Shown: piece by piece, positions 15,244 to 22,322 of the stretch
Position numbering within the stretch: the first letter of the stretch is position 1
Layout of the letters: every line of letters starts with the position of its first letter
DNA from: UBA1738 sp003453455
Lineage (GTDB): Bacteria > Bacillota > Clostridia > UBA1381
Direction of reading: 5' to 3'
NCBI GenBank assembly: GCA_946621875.1
Contig: CAMOOX010000007.1
Location: 1 to 33,800, forward strand
Length of the DNA: 33,800 nt
Notes under the pieces: model-generated
What the model saw: only the letters and a program-made list of their open reading frames with translations
The model's database searches: none
What the model was told of the DNA's origin: nothing
Made by a program: the position numbers and the translations under genes

Positions 15244-16096
15244 TTTCCGCACCCCCTATAAGCCCTGCATAGATCTCCGCAGCAAACTTTACCGTATAAA
15301 TATCGGGGCGTATATCTACTCCGTGCCTTATCAGCCTTTGGGTAAGCTCGGTAATCTGCGGCACATCAAGACCTATTTTTCTTAGCTCCTCGCCTCTTGC
15401 AAATATTTCTGCGGTTTTTCCGTACATAGCAATATGACCATGGTCCATAACGAGTACATGCTCCGCGATTTTTGCGACATCCTCCATAGAATGGGATACA
15501 AATAGAATTGTCATCTGCGGATTTTCTTTATGAAGGATTGCGAGCTTTTCCAAAATATCGTCTCTCCCCTTTGGGTCAAGACCTGCCGTAGGCTCATCTA
15601 AAATAAGCACCTTCGGTTTCATTGAAAGCACACCTGCAATAGCTGCACGCCGTTTCTGACCGCCCGAAAGCTCAAAGGGCGATTTTTCAAGAATTTCCTC
15701 CGAAAGCCCCACCATATGCGCTGCCTCTAAAACACGCCCGCGTATTTCACTATCCGAAAGTCCCATATTTTTAGGTCCAAAAGCTATATCCTTATATACC
15801 GTTTCTTCAAAAAGCTGGTGCTCCGGATACTGAAAAACAAGACCAACATTTTTTCTTATTTCCATAAGATTGGTCTTTGGATTTGTTATATCTATGCCAT
15901 CTATTTTGATTGTCCCTGCTGTTGGTTTCAAAAGGGCATTAAAATGCTGTATCAGGGTAGATTTCCCTGAGCCTGTATGCCCTATTACTGCCAAAAAATC
16001 GCCTGTGGGAATTTCAAAGCTGACATCTTCCACCGCTTTTTTTTCAAAGGGCATACCTTGCTGATAAATATAAGTAAGCCCTGATACTTTAATCAT
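15236..16096 (-). CDS. ecfA2: ECF transporter ATPase EcfA2
   Basis: One of two ABC ATPases powering ECF import. The 286-residue protein has Walker A GHTGSGKST, Q-loop VFQYPEHQLFEETV, signature LSGGQKRR, Walker B VLILDEP, a D-loop and an H-loop (VSHSMED). The C-terminal EcfA motif GLDVPQITEL is present. QYPEHQLF and its position between ecfA1 and ecfT point to EcfA2. It overlaps ecfA1 by eight bases. Confidence 0.95.
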   Translation of the reverse strand: MIKVSGLTYIYQQGMPFEKKAVEDVSFEIPTGDFLAVIGHTGSGKSTLIQHFNALLKPTAGTIKIDGIDITNPKTNLMEIRKNVGLVFQYPEHQLFEETVYKDIAFGPKNMGLSDSEIRGRVLEAAHMVGLSEEILEKSPFELSGGQKRRAAIAGVLSMKPKVLILDEPTAGLDPKGRDDILEKLAILHKENPQMTILFVSHSMEDVAKIAEHVLVMDHGHIAMYGKTAEIFARGEELRKIGLDVPQITELTQRLIRHGVDIRPDIYTVKFAAEIYAGLIGGAENV

Positions 16097-16934
16097 TTTT
16101 TGTCCCCTCTATTTTTTCAAGAATTGCTTTTTCGCATTCTTCAACCGTTATTATGTCTTCGGGAAGGTCAATCCCCTGCCTTTTAAGCTCAAATACAAGC
16201 TCTGTTACCTGCGGTACATCAAGACCTATTTCCTTAATTTTTTCCACTTCGGAGAATATTTTCTTAGGAGCATCGTCCATTACGATTTTTCCGTGGTCCA
16301 TTACCACAACTCTGTCAGCAAGCGCGGCTTCCTCCATAAAGTGTGTTATTAAAACCACCGTCATATTGCGTGTTTTATTTAAAGTTTTGACCGTTTTTAT
16401 AACTTCATGCCTGCCCTTTGGGTCAAGCATTGCTGTGGGTTCGTCCAGAATTATGCACTCTGGCTGCATGGCTAAAACCGCAGCTATCGCAACGCGCTGT
16501 TTCTGACCTCCTGAAAGTCTTGACGGCGAACTTTTTGCAAATTCCGCCATATTTACTATGTCGAGGCACTCGTCAACGCGTTTCCGTATCTCCATTGGCT
16601 CAATACCGAGATTTTCAGGCGCAAAAGCCACCTCGTCCTCAACTACTGCCGCAACCATCTGATTGTCGGGGTTTTGAAAAACCATACCTGCGGTACTTCT
16701 TATATCAAAGATTTTACTTTCGTCCTTTGTATCCATACCCAAAACATACACCGTTCCGCCCTCGGGCAATAAAATTCCGTTAAATGTTTTGGCAAGTGTG
16801 GATTTTCCCGAACCGTTATGCCCCAAAACTGCCACAAAACTGCCCTTTTCAATGTGCAGGTTCAAATCCTTTATGACATACCGCCTCGGCTCATCTTCAT
16901 CATAACTAAAACTTATATTTTTTGCATCAATCAT
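16089..16934 (-). CDS. ecfA1: ECF transporter ATPase EcfA1
   Basis: The partner ABC ATPase of EcfA2. The 281-residue protein has Walker A GHNGSGKST, Q-loop VFQNPDNQMV, signature LSGGQKQR, Walker B IILDEP and C-terminal GLDVPQVTEL. The start at 16934 overlaps the methyltransferase stop as ATGA, which decides it over an in-frame ATG at 16955. Confidence 0.95.
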   Translation of the reverse strand: MIDAKNISFSYDEDEPRRYVIKDLNLHIEKGSFVAVLGHNGSGKSTLAKTFNGILLPEGGTVYVLGMDTKDESKIFDIRSTAGMVFQNPDNQMVAAVVEDEVAFAPENLGIEPMEIRKRVDECLDIVNMAEFAKSSPSRLSGGQKQRVAIAAVLAMQPECIILDEPTAMLDPKGRHEVIKTVKTLNKTRNMTVVLITHFMEEAALADRVVVMDHGKIVMDDAPKKIFSEVEKIKEIGLDVPQVTELVFELKRQGIDLPEDIITVEECEKAILEKIEGTKND

Positions 16935-17809
16935 AATAATCCGTTTCCGTTCCATCGGCAGCTTATTCCGCAGGGCAAGACCATATTTTTGTCCTGCATC
17001 ATAAGACCTATTTCATCACAGCTGACTGCGCCGCCAAATTTTTTCTTTAATGTGAGCTCTGCTACATTTTCCAAAATTGTCTTTGAAAGTCCTGTTGTAT
17101 ATGCATTTATAAGGAAAAACAGCGGCTTATCCGAAAGTATTTTTATACAATCCTCTATCAAAGGATAAAGCTCGTCCTCTATCTTCCAAAGCTCGCCCGA
17201 TGGTCCTCTTCCATAGGATGGCGGGTCCATAATGACTGCGTCATATTTTTTTCCGCGGCGTGCCTCGCGTGCAACAAACTTTTTAACATCATCAACTATA
17301 TATCTTACAGGTCTTTCCGATAGTCCCGAACTTTGCACATTTTCCTTTGCCCAAGCTACCATTCCGCGCGATGCGTCAACATGGCAGACCTCTGCTCCTG
17401 CTGCAAGCGCCGCAACCGTCGCACCGCCAGTGTATGCAAAAAGATTTAATATGCGCACGGGCTTTTCTGCTTTTTTTATTATTTCTGAAAACCAGTCCCA
17501 GTTCACCGCCTGCTCAGGAAAAAGCCCCGTATGCTTAAACCCCATAGGCTTTATATTAAAGGTCAGGTCTTTATAGCTTACAGTCCAGCGCTCAGGCATT
17601 TTTTTGTTAAAAATCTCCCAATGCCCGCCGCCTGATGAGCTCCTTCTGTATGTTGCATCTGTCTTATTCCACAGCCGCTCAGCCGATCTCTCGGTCCAGA
17701 TTGCCTGTGGATCGGGACGCCTTAGTAAAACATTTTTCCAATATTCAAGCTTTTCTCCGCCTGCTGCGTCTATTAAAGTGTAGTCCTTCCACTCATCTGC
17801 ACACCACAT
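16931..17809 (-). CDS. Class I SAM-dependent methyltransferase (RlmI/RlmK-like, PF10672 type)
   Basis: A 292-residue methyltransferase with a SAM-binding glycine-rich segment (LNLFAYTGGATVAALAAGA, near 120-138), the acidic residue of HVDASRG, and the DPPSYGRG catalytic loop typical of rRNA methyltransferases acting on cytosine or guanine bases. The N-terminal PUA domain of full-length RlmI is absent. The target is unknown; 23S rRNA is the best guess. GGAGA is five bases before the ATG, directly after the ECF S-component stop. Its place inside an ECF operon is probably co-expression rather than shared function. Confidence 0.82.
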   Translation of the reverse strand: MWCADEWKDYTLIDAAGGEKLEYWKNVLLRRPDPQAIWTERSAERLWNKTDATYRRSSSGGGHWEIFNKKMPERWTVSYKDLTFNIKPMGFKHTGLFPEQAVNWDWFSEIIKKAEKPVRILNLFAYTGGATVAALAAGAEVCHVDASRGMVAWAKENVQSSGLSERPVRYIVDDVKKFVAREARRGKKYDAVIMDPPSYGRGPSGELWKIEDELYPLIEDCIKILSDKPLFFLINAYTTGLSKTILENVAELTLKKKFGGAVSCDEIGLMMQDKNMVLPCGISCRWNGNGLL

Positions 17810-17821
17810 ATAATTCTCCGA

Positions 17822-18397
17822 CTATTTCTTAATTTTTAAAAGTCTCACAATAATGGGTGTAAAAAATATATTTATTCCCATTTCAACCAAGAAATTTACA
17901 CCGACAAAGGCAATTATCATAAACTGCGCCGTGCTTCCTTCCCATCCTGCGCTTGACGCAAGCTCAGATACCGTATCCATGAAGAACACAAGACAGCCAA
18001 GCAGGAAAATCCCTGTATTTACGACAGGGCAAACAACAGCCGCTGCCATAACCGCAATATATTCGCTCGATACCTTTTTTACTGCCCTATATACTAAACC
18101 GGAAACCAGACCTGCGCCAATACCTTTTAAAAGAACTGTAATTATAGTGCCCGGTACGCTGACTGCTAAGAATAGCGCAGCATCGCCTGATGCGAGAACT
18201 GCGGCTCCGAAAACAAAACCGAGCCACGCTGCCACCCACGGGCCGCAGGTTGCCGCGCCTATAACTATCGGTATTAGCACTGTCGATATTGAAAATGTTC
18301 CGAATTTGATTACGCAGCCAAAATATTGTAAAACAAACACTATTGCTGTGAGTATCGATGCTAATGTGAGCTGTTTTGTTGTCATTTTTTCTTTCAT
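17822..18397 (-). CDS. ECF transporter S component (substrate-binding membrane subunit)
   Basis: This 191-residue protein has about six hydrophobic helices. It begins MKEKMTTKQLTLASILTAI, a typical S-component N-terminus, and contains the conserved CPVVNTGIFLLGCLVFF segment of the PF12822-type family. S components bind one vitamin or metal; the substrate cannot be read here and no vitamin riboswitch lies in the leader of under 40 bases. GGGAGAG is eight bases before the ATG at 18397; an upstream in-frame extension to 18502 runs through the promoter and is rejected. It heads the operon that includes ecfA1, ecfA2 and ecfT, so it likely uses that module. Confidence 0.85.
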   Translation of the reverse strand: MKEKMTTKQLTLASILTAIVFVLQYFGCVIKFGTFSISTVLIPIVIGAATCGPWVAAWLGFVFGAAVLASGDAALFLAVSVPGTIITVLLKGIGAGLVSGLVYRAVKKVSSEYIAVMAAAVVCPVVNTGIFLLGCLVFFMDTVSELASSAGWEGSTAQFMIIAFVGVNFLVEMGINIFFTPIIVRLLKIKK

Positions 18398-18434
18398 TTC
18401 ATTTTCTCTCCCAATAAAATTTATAGATATATTT

Positions 18435-18463
18435 ATTTTATCATATTTTACCAACAAGGTCAA
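18435..18463 (-). promoter_or_regulatory. Sigma-A promoter of the ECF-truA-rho-dacF operon
   Basis: TTGACC (18458-18463) and TAAAAT (18435-18440) on the minus strand have a 17-base spacer. No other clear promoter is seen downstream until dacF, so the transcript could span about 9 kb. Confidence 0.75.
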
Positions 18464-18488
18464 TAGTTTACAGGGGTTTTTAACATAT

Positions 18489-18517
18489 TTGAAATTATTC
18501 ACAATAAGTGATATAAT
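18489..18517 (+). promoter_or_regulatory. Sigma-A promoter of the RluA-family gene
   Basis: TTGAAA (18489-18494) and TATAAT (18512-18517) have a 17-base spacer, 20 bases before the ATG. It is divergent from the ECF operon promoter. Confidence 0.8.
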
Positions 18518-18537
18518 GATATTGTTGAGGTGAATTT

Positions 18538-19419
18538 ATGCGTGAATTTGTACTGACTATCCCCGAAAATCTTTCGGGCTATGACATAAAATACATACTG
18601 AAAAACCACTTTGAGTTCTCAACAAGCCTCATTACCGCGCTCAAAGAGGGCGACGGTATAACACTAAACGAAAAAAAAGAATTTGTGAACAAAAAAGTTG
18701 CTTCCGGGGATATTTTAAAAATAACACTTTTTGATAAGGCTTCTAAAAATATAATTCCCCAAAATATACCTCTTGATGTTCTGTATGAAGACGAGGATTT
18801 GCTGGCAATCAACAAGCCTCCCAAAATGCCGACGCACCCAAGCGTTTATCACACAGAAAATACTGTTGCCAACGCCGTTTTGTATTACTTCCGCGATATT
18901 CCCTTTACCTTTCGTGCGCCGTCGCGTCTTGACCGCGACACCTCGGGCGTTCTGATTGTAGCAAAGAATGCATTTAGTGCTGAGCGCTTATCAAGTGCGA
19001 TGAAAAACGGTGAATTTCAGAAAGAGTATGTAGCGGTATGCGCAGGTATCCCAAAGGATGCAAAAGGTATAATTTCCGCTCCCATAAAGCGTGAAAAAGA
19101 AGGAATTATAAAGCGTGTTATAGCCCACGACGGAAAAAGCGCTGAAACTCATTACGAAGTAATCGACGAATATAACGGTCTAAGCCTTATAAGGCTATTT
19201 CCAAAAACGGGCAGAACGCACCAGATACGCCTTCACTTATCATACATTGGGACACCGATTTACGGCGACTTTCTCTATGGAAAAGAAGTTTTGGGTGAAC
19301 GGATACGCCTGCATTGCAGAAGTGTGCGTTTCCCTCACCCAATCACAAAAAAACCTGTTAAAATAACTGCGCCCACACCGCCTGATATGGTGCTCCGCAA
19401 GATTATAGAAGCTTTTTAA
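18538..19419 (+). CDS. RluA family pseudouridine synthase
   Basis: This 293-residue RNA pseudouridine synthase has an N-terminal S4-like region (about 1-65) and a catalytic domain with the aspartate D132 in SRLDRDTSG, then KTGRTHQIRLHL and GTPIYGDFLYG. It probably modifies 23S rRNA or tRNA; which uridine cannot be told. TTGAGGTG precedes the ATG. Its 3' end overlaps the convergent alaX gene by 17 bases, and its terminator lies within alaX. Confidence 0.92.
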   Translation: MREFVLTIPENLSGYDIKYILKNHFEFSTSLITALKEGDGITLNEKKEFVNKKVASGDILKITLFDKASKNIIPQNIPLDVLYEDEDLLAINKPPKMPTHPSVYHTENTVANAVLYYFRDIPFTFRAPSRLDRDTSGVLIVAKNAFSAERLSSAMKNGEFQKEYVAVCAGIPKDAKGIISAPIKREKEGIIKRVIAHDGKSAETHYEVIDEYNGLSLIRLFPKTGRTHQIRLHLSYIGTPIYGDFLYGKEVLGERIRLHCRSVRFPHPITKKPVKITAPTPPDMVLRKIIEAF

Positions 19420-20551
19420 ATTCAGCTTCTATTTTTTCTTTTTTCGCGTCAAAATGTCCTTCTGCCATGTCATTTCTGCCTCCGCCTCTTCCTGACAGCG
19501 CAGAATTCAGCGTCTTTACGCACTCCAAAACTTCGTTTTTGCCGGTTATTATATAGCTGTAACCCTTTTCATCATCGCCCGAAAGAATAGCAAATACTCC
19601 GCCGACACGCACCTTTCCCTCCATAGCAATAAGCCTTAATGCACTTTTGTCGCAGATATTTGAAAACATAAGAAAATTGCCTTCGGTTTCAGGTATATTC
19701 TTTGCCTCGGAGAGTGCAAGTTCCTTTAAAAGCTCTGCATTTTTTCTTTTTTGTGCGGAAAGTTCTTCCGAAAGTCTTAAAACAGCCTCCGAAACTCCAT
19801 TTTGCGGTGCGGAAAGCATCCTTGAAATTTCAAAAACGCTTTTTTGTTTTTGGCTGTAATCGGAAAGCGCATCATTTGCGCAAATCATCTTTATCCGCAC
19901 TCCGCCCCTATGGCGCATCATATCTGTAAATTTAATAATCCCTATTTCGCCCGTTCTCCTAACATGAGGCGCACAGCAAGCGCAAATATCTATCCCCGGG
20001 ATTGTAACAATTCTTATTTTCCCCAAAATTTCTTTTTTACTGCGGTAAGTTATCTGTTCAAGCTCATCACTGCTTGGATAGCTTGCCTTAATTTCAAGAT
20101 TTTTATAAACTACATCATTTGCGAGTTTTTCAAGCTCTGCAAGCTGTTCTTCGGTAATTTCGGAATTATAATCTATCGTTACACCGTCATTTCCCAAGTG
20201 AAATCCCGTGTTTGTAAGTCCAAACTGCGAAAAGGCAAGCCCTGATACGATATGCTCTGCACTGTGGTGCTGCATTTTGCGAAATCTCTCCTCCCAAAAA
20301 ATTTCGCCCTCAACGCACTTTCCCTCCGCAATCGGATTTTCTAAAATGTGATATACCTCATCATTTTCATATATGACCGACAAAACATTTTTTCCGTCTA
20401 TCATGCCGCTGTCACATTCCTGTCCGCCCGCAGTAGGGAAAAATGCTGTTTTGGTAAGCAAGACAAGGTATTTTCCGTTATATGGAATACATTTTTCAAC
20501 CTTTGCCGAAAATTCTTTTATATAGCTGTCACTATCAAATAATTTTATCAT
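19403..20551 (-). CDS. Alanyl-tRNA editing protein AlaX with DHHA1 domain
   Basis: A stand-alone tRNA editing enzyme related to the AlaRS editing domain; the family hydrolyses Ser- or Gly-tRNA(Ala). In the 382-residue protein the zinc site is H96-x3-H100 (HSAEH) and C192-x3-H196 (CCAPH). The early segment FFPTAGGQ is the AlaRS-like barrel. Residues of about 240-285 are coiled, and the C-terminal DHHA1 domain carries GRGGGRNDMAEG. Length fits the long AlaX-L form. The ATG overlaps the scfB stop as ATGA, so it is translationally coupled to the SCIFF maturase. Confidence 0.9.
   Translation of the reverse strand: MIKLFDSDSYIKEFSAKVEKCIPYNGKYLVLLTKTAFFPTAGGQECDSGMIDGKNVLSVIYENDEVYHILENPIAEGKCVEGEIFWEERFRKMQHHSAEHIVSGLAFSQFGLTNTGFHLGNDGVTIDYNSEITEEQLAELEKLANDVVYKNLEIKASYPSSDELEQITYRSKKEILGKIRIVTIPGIDICACCAPHVRRTGEIGIIKFTDMMRHRGGVRIKMICANDALSDYSQKQKSVFEISRMLSAPQNGVSEAVLRLSEELSAQKRKNAELLKELALSEAKNIPETEGNFLMFSNICDKSALRLIAMEGKVRVGGVFAILSGDDEKGYSYIITGKNEVLECVKTLNSALSGRGGGRNDMAEGHFDAKKEKIEAEFKKLL
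19405..19444 (+). terminator. Terminator of the RluA-family gene, inside the alaX coding region
   Basis: ATAGAAGCT (19405-19413) and AGCTTCTAT (19424-19432) make a 9-bp stem with a 10-base loop, followed by a T-rich run on the plus strand. On the minus strand the same bases encode the last residues of AlaX. Confidence 0.75.
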
Positions 20552-21924
20552 TTCTTTGTCCCTTTAAATGCCTTATCCACTTGCATCATTATGGCACATT
20601 CCATACGCTTTTTAAACAGTTCGCAGCCATATTCATAAATTTTGTCTATATCGCCTGCTGCGTGATATGCATTTGCCGCGCAACCACCTGAGCAGTAGAA
20701 TTTTGCCCAGCAGTTTTTACATTCTTCCCTTGAATATACATTGCATTTTTTGAACTTTTCCCGAAGCTCCGTATTTGTCACTCCGTCCCGTATATTTCCC
20801 ATACTGTACTTTTCATCTCCGACAAACTGGTGACAGGGAAAAAGCTCGCCCCATGGGGTGACTGCCATATATTCAGTTCCTGATCCGCAGCCTGAAATAC
20901 GCTTATAGATGCAAGGTCCGTTCTCCAAGTCTATCATATAATGATAGAATGTAAATCCTCTTCCTTCGCTTTCGCGTTTTATCATTTCTTCCGCTAAAAT
21001 TTCGTATTGACGGAATAAAACAGGCAAATCTTCTTTTGTCAACGCACACTCGTCATCGGGTGCGCAAACGACAGGCTCCATACTAAGTTCTTTAAACCCC
21101 AAATCTGCCATATGCAGGATGTCATTTGTGAAATCTGTGTTTTTGTGCGTATATGTACCGCGTATATAATAACTCTTATCACCGCGTTTTTTTACAAAAT
21201 CCAAAAACTTTGGCACAACCACATCATAGCTTCCCCGTCCCATATAATCCTTTCGGAAACGGTCATGCACCTCGCGTCTTCCGTCAAGGCTCAAAACCAC
21301 ATTATTCATTTCCTTGTTGCAAAAATCGGTCACTTCATCATCAAGCAATACGCCGTTTGTCGTTAAAGTGAAACGGAAATTCTTCCCGTTTTCCTTTTCC
21401 TTACTTCTCGCATATTTTACGATTTCCTTTACTACCTCAAAATTCATTAAGGGTTCGCCGCCGAAAAAGTCAACCTCTAAATTTTTTCGTGTTCCTGAAT
21501 TTTCTATAAGAAAATCAATCGCCCGCATCCCTGTTTCCAAGCTCATAATTGCTCTTTCGCCCTGATACTTTCCCTGCCCCGCAAAGCAGTAACTGCAATT
21601 TAAGTTACAGGTATGGGCAACATGCAGACAAAGCGCTTTTATAACATTATTCTTCTCTTTTAAAAATTCTGCTTTATCCTCATAAGTATCTTCACAAAAA
21701 AGCTGTTTTTGCTCTTTCAATCTCTCTATGTCATCTATGCACAAAAGAACATCATTCTCTGTTATACCGTCATACTTTTCGGTAATTTTATTTATAATTT
21801 CTTGTTTTTTGGCGGTTTCATACATTCCTATAATGTCATATGCAACATCATCTACGGCGTGTACCGCACCGCTTGGTGTATCTATCACAATGTTATATCC
21901 GCTTTGCTTATACTGATGTATCAT
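20548..21924 (-). CDS. scfB: SCIFF peptide maturase, radical SAM/SPASM enzyme
   Basis: ScfB uses S-adenosylmethionine and iron-sulfur clusters to form Cys-to-Thr thioether links in the SCIFF peptide. In the 458-residue protein the N-terminal 90 residues look like the peptide-recognition domain. The radical SAM cluster motif is C106-x3-C110-x2-C113, FFGGEPLMNF follows near 153-162, and the SPASM cysteines are C338, C346, C364, C394, C402, C405, C411, C415 and C434. GAGAGGG precedes the ATG. It lies 60 bases after scfA, with a terminator-like hairpin between them, and is coupled to alaX. Confidence 0.95.
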   Translation of the reverse strand: MIHQYKQSGYNIVIDTPSGAVHAVDDVAYDIIGMYETAKKQEIINKITEKYDGITENDVLLCIDDIERLKEQKQLFCEDTYEDKAEFLKEKNNVIKALCLHVAHTCNLNCSYCFAGQGKYQGERAIMSLETGMRAIDFLIENSGTRKNLEVDFFGGEPLMNFEVVKEIVKYARSKEKENGKNFRFTLTTNGVLLDDEVTDFCNKEMNNVVLSLDGRREVHDRFRKDYMGRGSYDVVVPKFLDFVKKRGDKSYYIRGTYTHKNTDFTNDILHMADLGFKELSMEPVVCAPDDECALTKEDLPVLFRQYEILAEEMIKRESEGRGFTFYHYMIDLENGPCIYKRISGCGSGTEYMAVTPWGELFPCHQFVGDEKYSMGNIRDGVTNTELREKFKKCNVYSREECKNCWAKFYCSGGCAANAYHAAGDIDKIYEYGCELFKKRMECAIMMQVDKAFKGTKK

Positions 21925-21938
21925 TTAAAATCCCTCTC

Positions 21939-21965
21939 TAAAAAATAACGGCTGAATTTCAGCCG
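21939..21965 (-). terminator. Attenuating terminator between scfA and scfB
   Basis: CGGCTGA and TCAGCCG form a stem with a 3-base loop, followed on the minus strand by TTATTTTTTAG, then directly by the scfB ribosome binding site. Partial read-through would give much more precursor than enzyme mRNA. Confidence 0.8.
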
Positions 21966-21984
21966 ATATTTTATGCATTTTCAA

Positions 21985-22248
21985 TTATTTGTTTTCGCAG
22001 GGCTGATTTGCAACTCCGCATGATGTCTTGCACGCTGACTGGCATGATGTCTGACATTCGCCGCAGCCGCCCTCGCAGTTTGTTAAATTTCTTGTTACAA
22101 GCGTAACAATTCTTGAACTGTTTTCACAAGGCTGATTTGCAACTCCGCATGATGTCTTGCACGCTGACTGGCATGATGTCTGACATTCGCCGCAGCCGCC
22201 CTCGCAGTTTGTTAGATTTCTCGTCACAAGTGTTTTAATTCTGCTCAT
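21985..22248 (-). CDS. scfA: SCIFF ranthipeptide precursor, tandem-duplicated in frame
   Basis: The 87-residue ORF is two copies of a SCIFF (six cysteines in forty-five) precursor in one polypeptide. Unit 1 is residues 2-43 and unit 2 residues 45-86, with a 43-residue period. Each holds an ITLVTRN-like leader and the family core CGECQTSCQSACKTSC. Each unit has seven cysteines (15, 19, 22, 26, 30, 34, 41, then +43), one more than the family name implies, the extra being in NCEGG. The usual precursor is about 46 residues. AAGGAG is eight bases before the ATG. It has a perfect consensus promoter and is followed by the attenuator and scfB, its maturase. No dedicated protease or exporter is adjacent. 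Confidence 0.93.
   Translation of the reverse strand: MSRIKTLVTRNLTNCEGGCGECQTSCQSACKTSCGVANQPCENSSRIVTLVTRNLTNCEGGCGECQTSCQSACKTSCGVANQPCENK
21991..22248 (-). repeat. 129-bp direct tandem repeat within scfA (two units)
   Basis: Units 21991-22119 and 22120-22248 are offset by 129 bases. The 95 bases covering the cysteine-rich part differ at only two positions (21997 and 22000 against their partners, both synonymous), and 85 consecutive bases are identical. The 34 bases covering the leader differ at 12 positions. Confidence 0.95.
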
Positions 22249-22284
22249 TTTATTTTCTCCTTAAAAACAATCTTAACTACCGAT

Positions 22285-22313
22285 ATTATATAGTCTTTTC
22301 CGCGTCTTGTCAA
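22285..22313 (-). promoter_or_regulatory. Sigma-A promoter of the scfA operon
   Basis: TTGACA (22308-22313) and TATAAT (22285-22290) on the minus strand with a 17-base spacer, a perfect consensus. It lies immediately after the decarboxylase stop codon. Confidence 0.87.
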
Positions 22314-22322
22314 GTAAATTTG

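Noticed and set aside
17853..18533. 226-codon ORF on the plus strand
   Set aside because: It is antisense to the ECF S component and runs into the divergent promoter region; its composition is that of a shadow frame.
19844..20245. 133-codon plus-strand ORF opposite alaX
   Set aside because: It is a shadow of the AlaX coding sequence with no ribosome binding site.
21991..22248. The repeat in scfA as a CRISPR-like or assembly artefact
   Set aside because: There are only two units, in frame within a recognised RiPP gene, and the leader halves differ at 12 of 34 bases.
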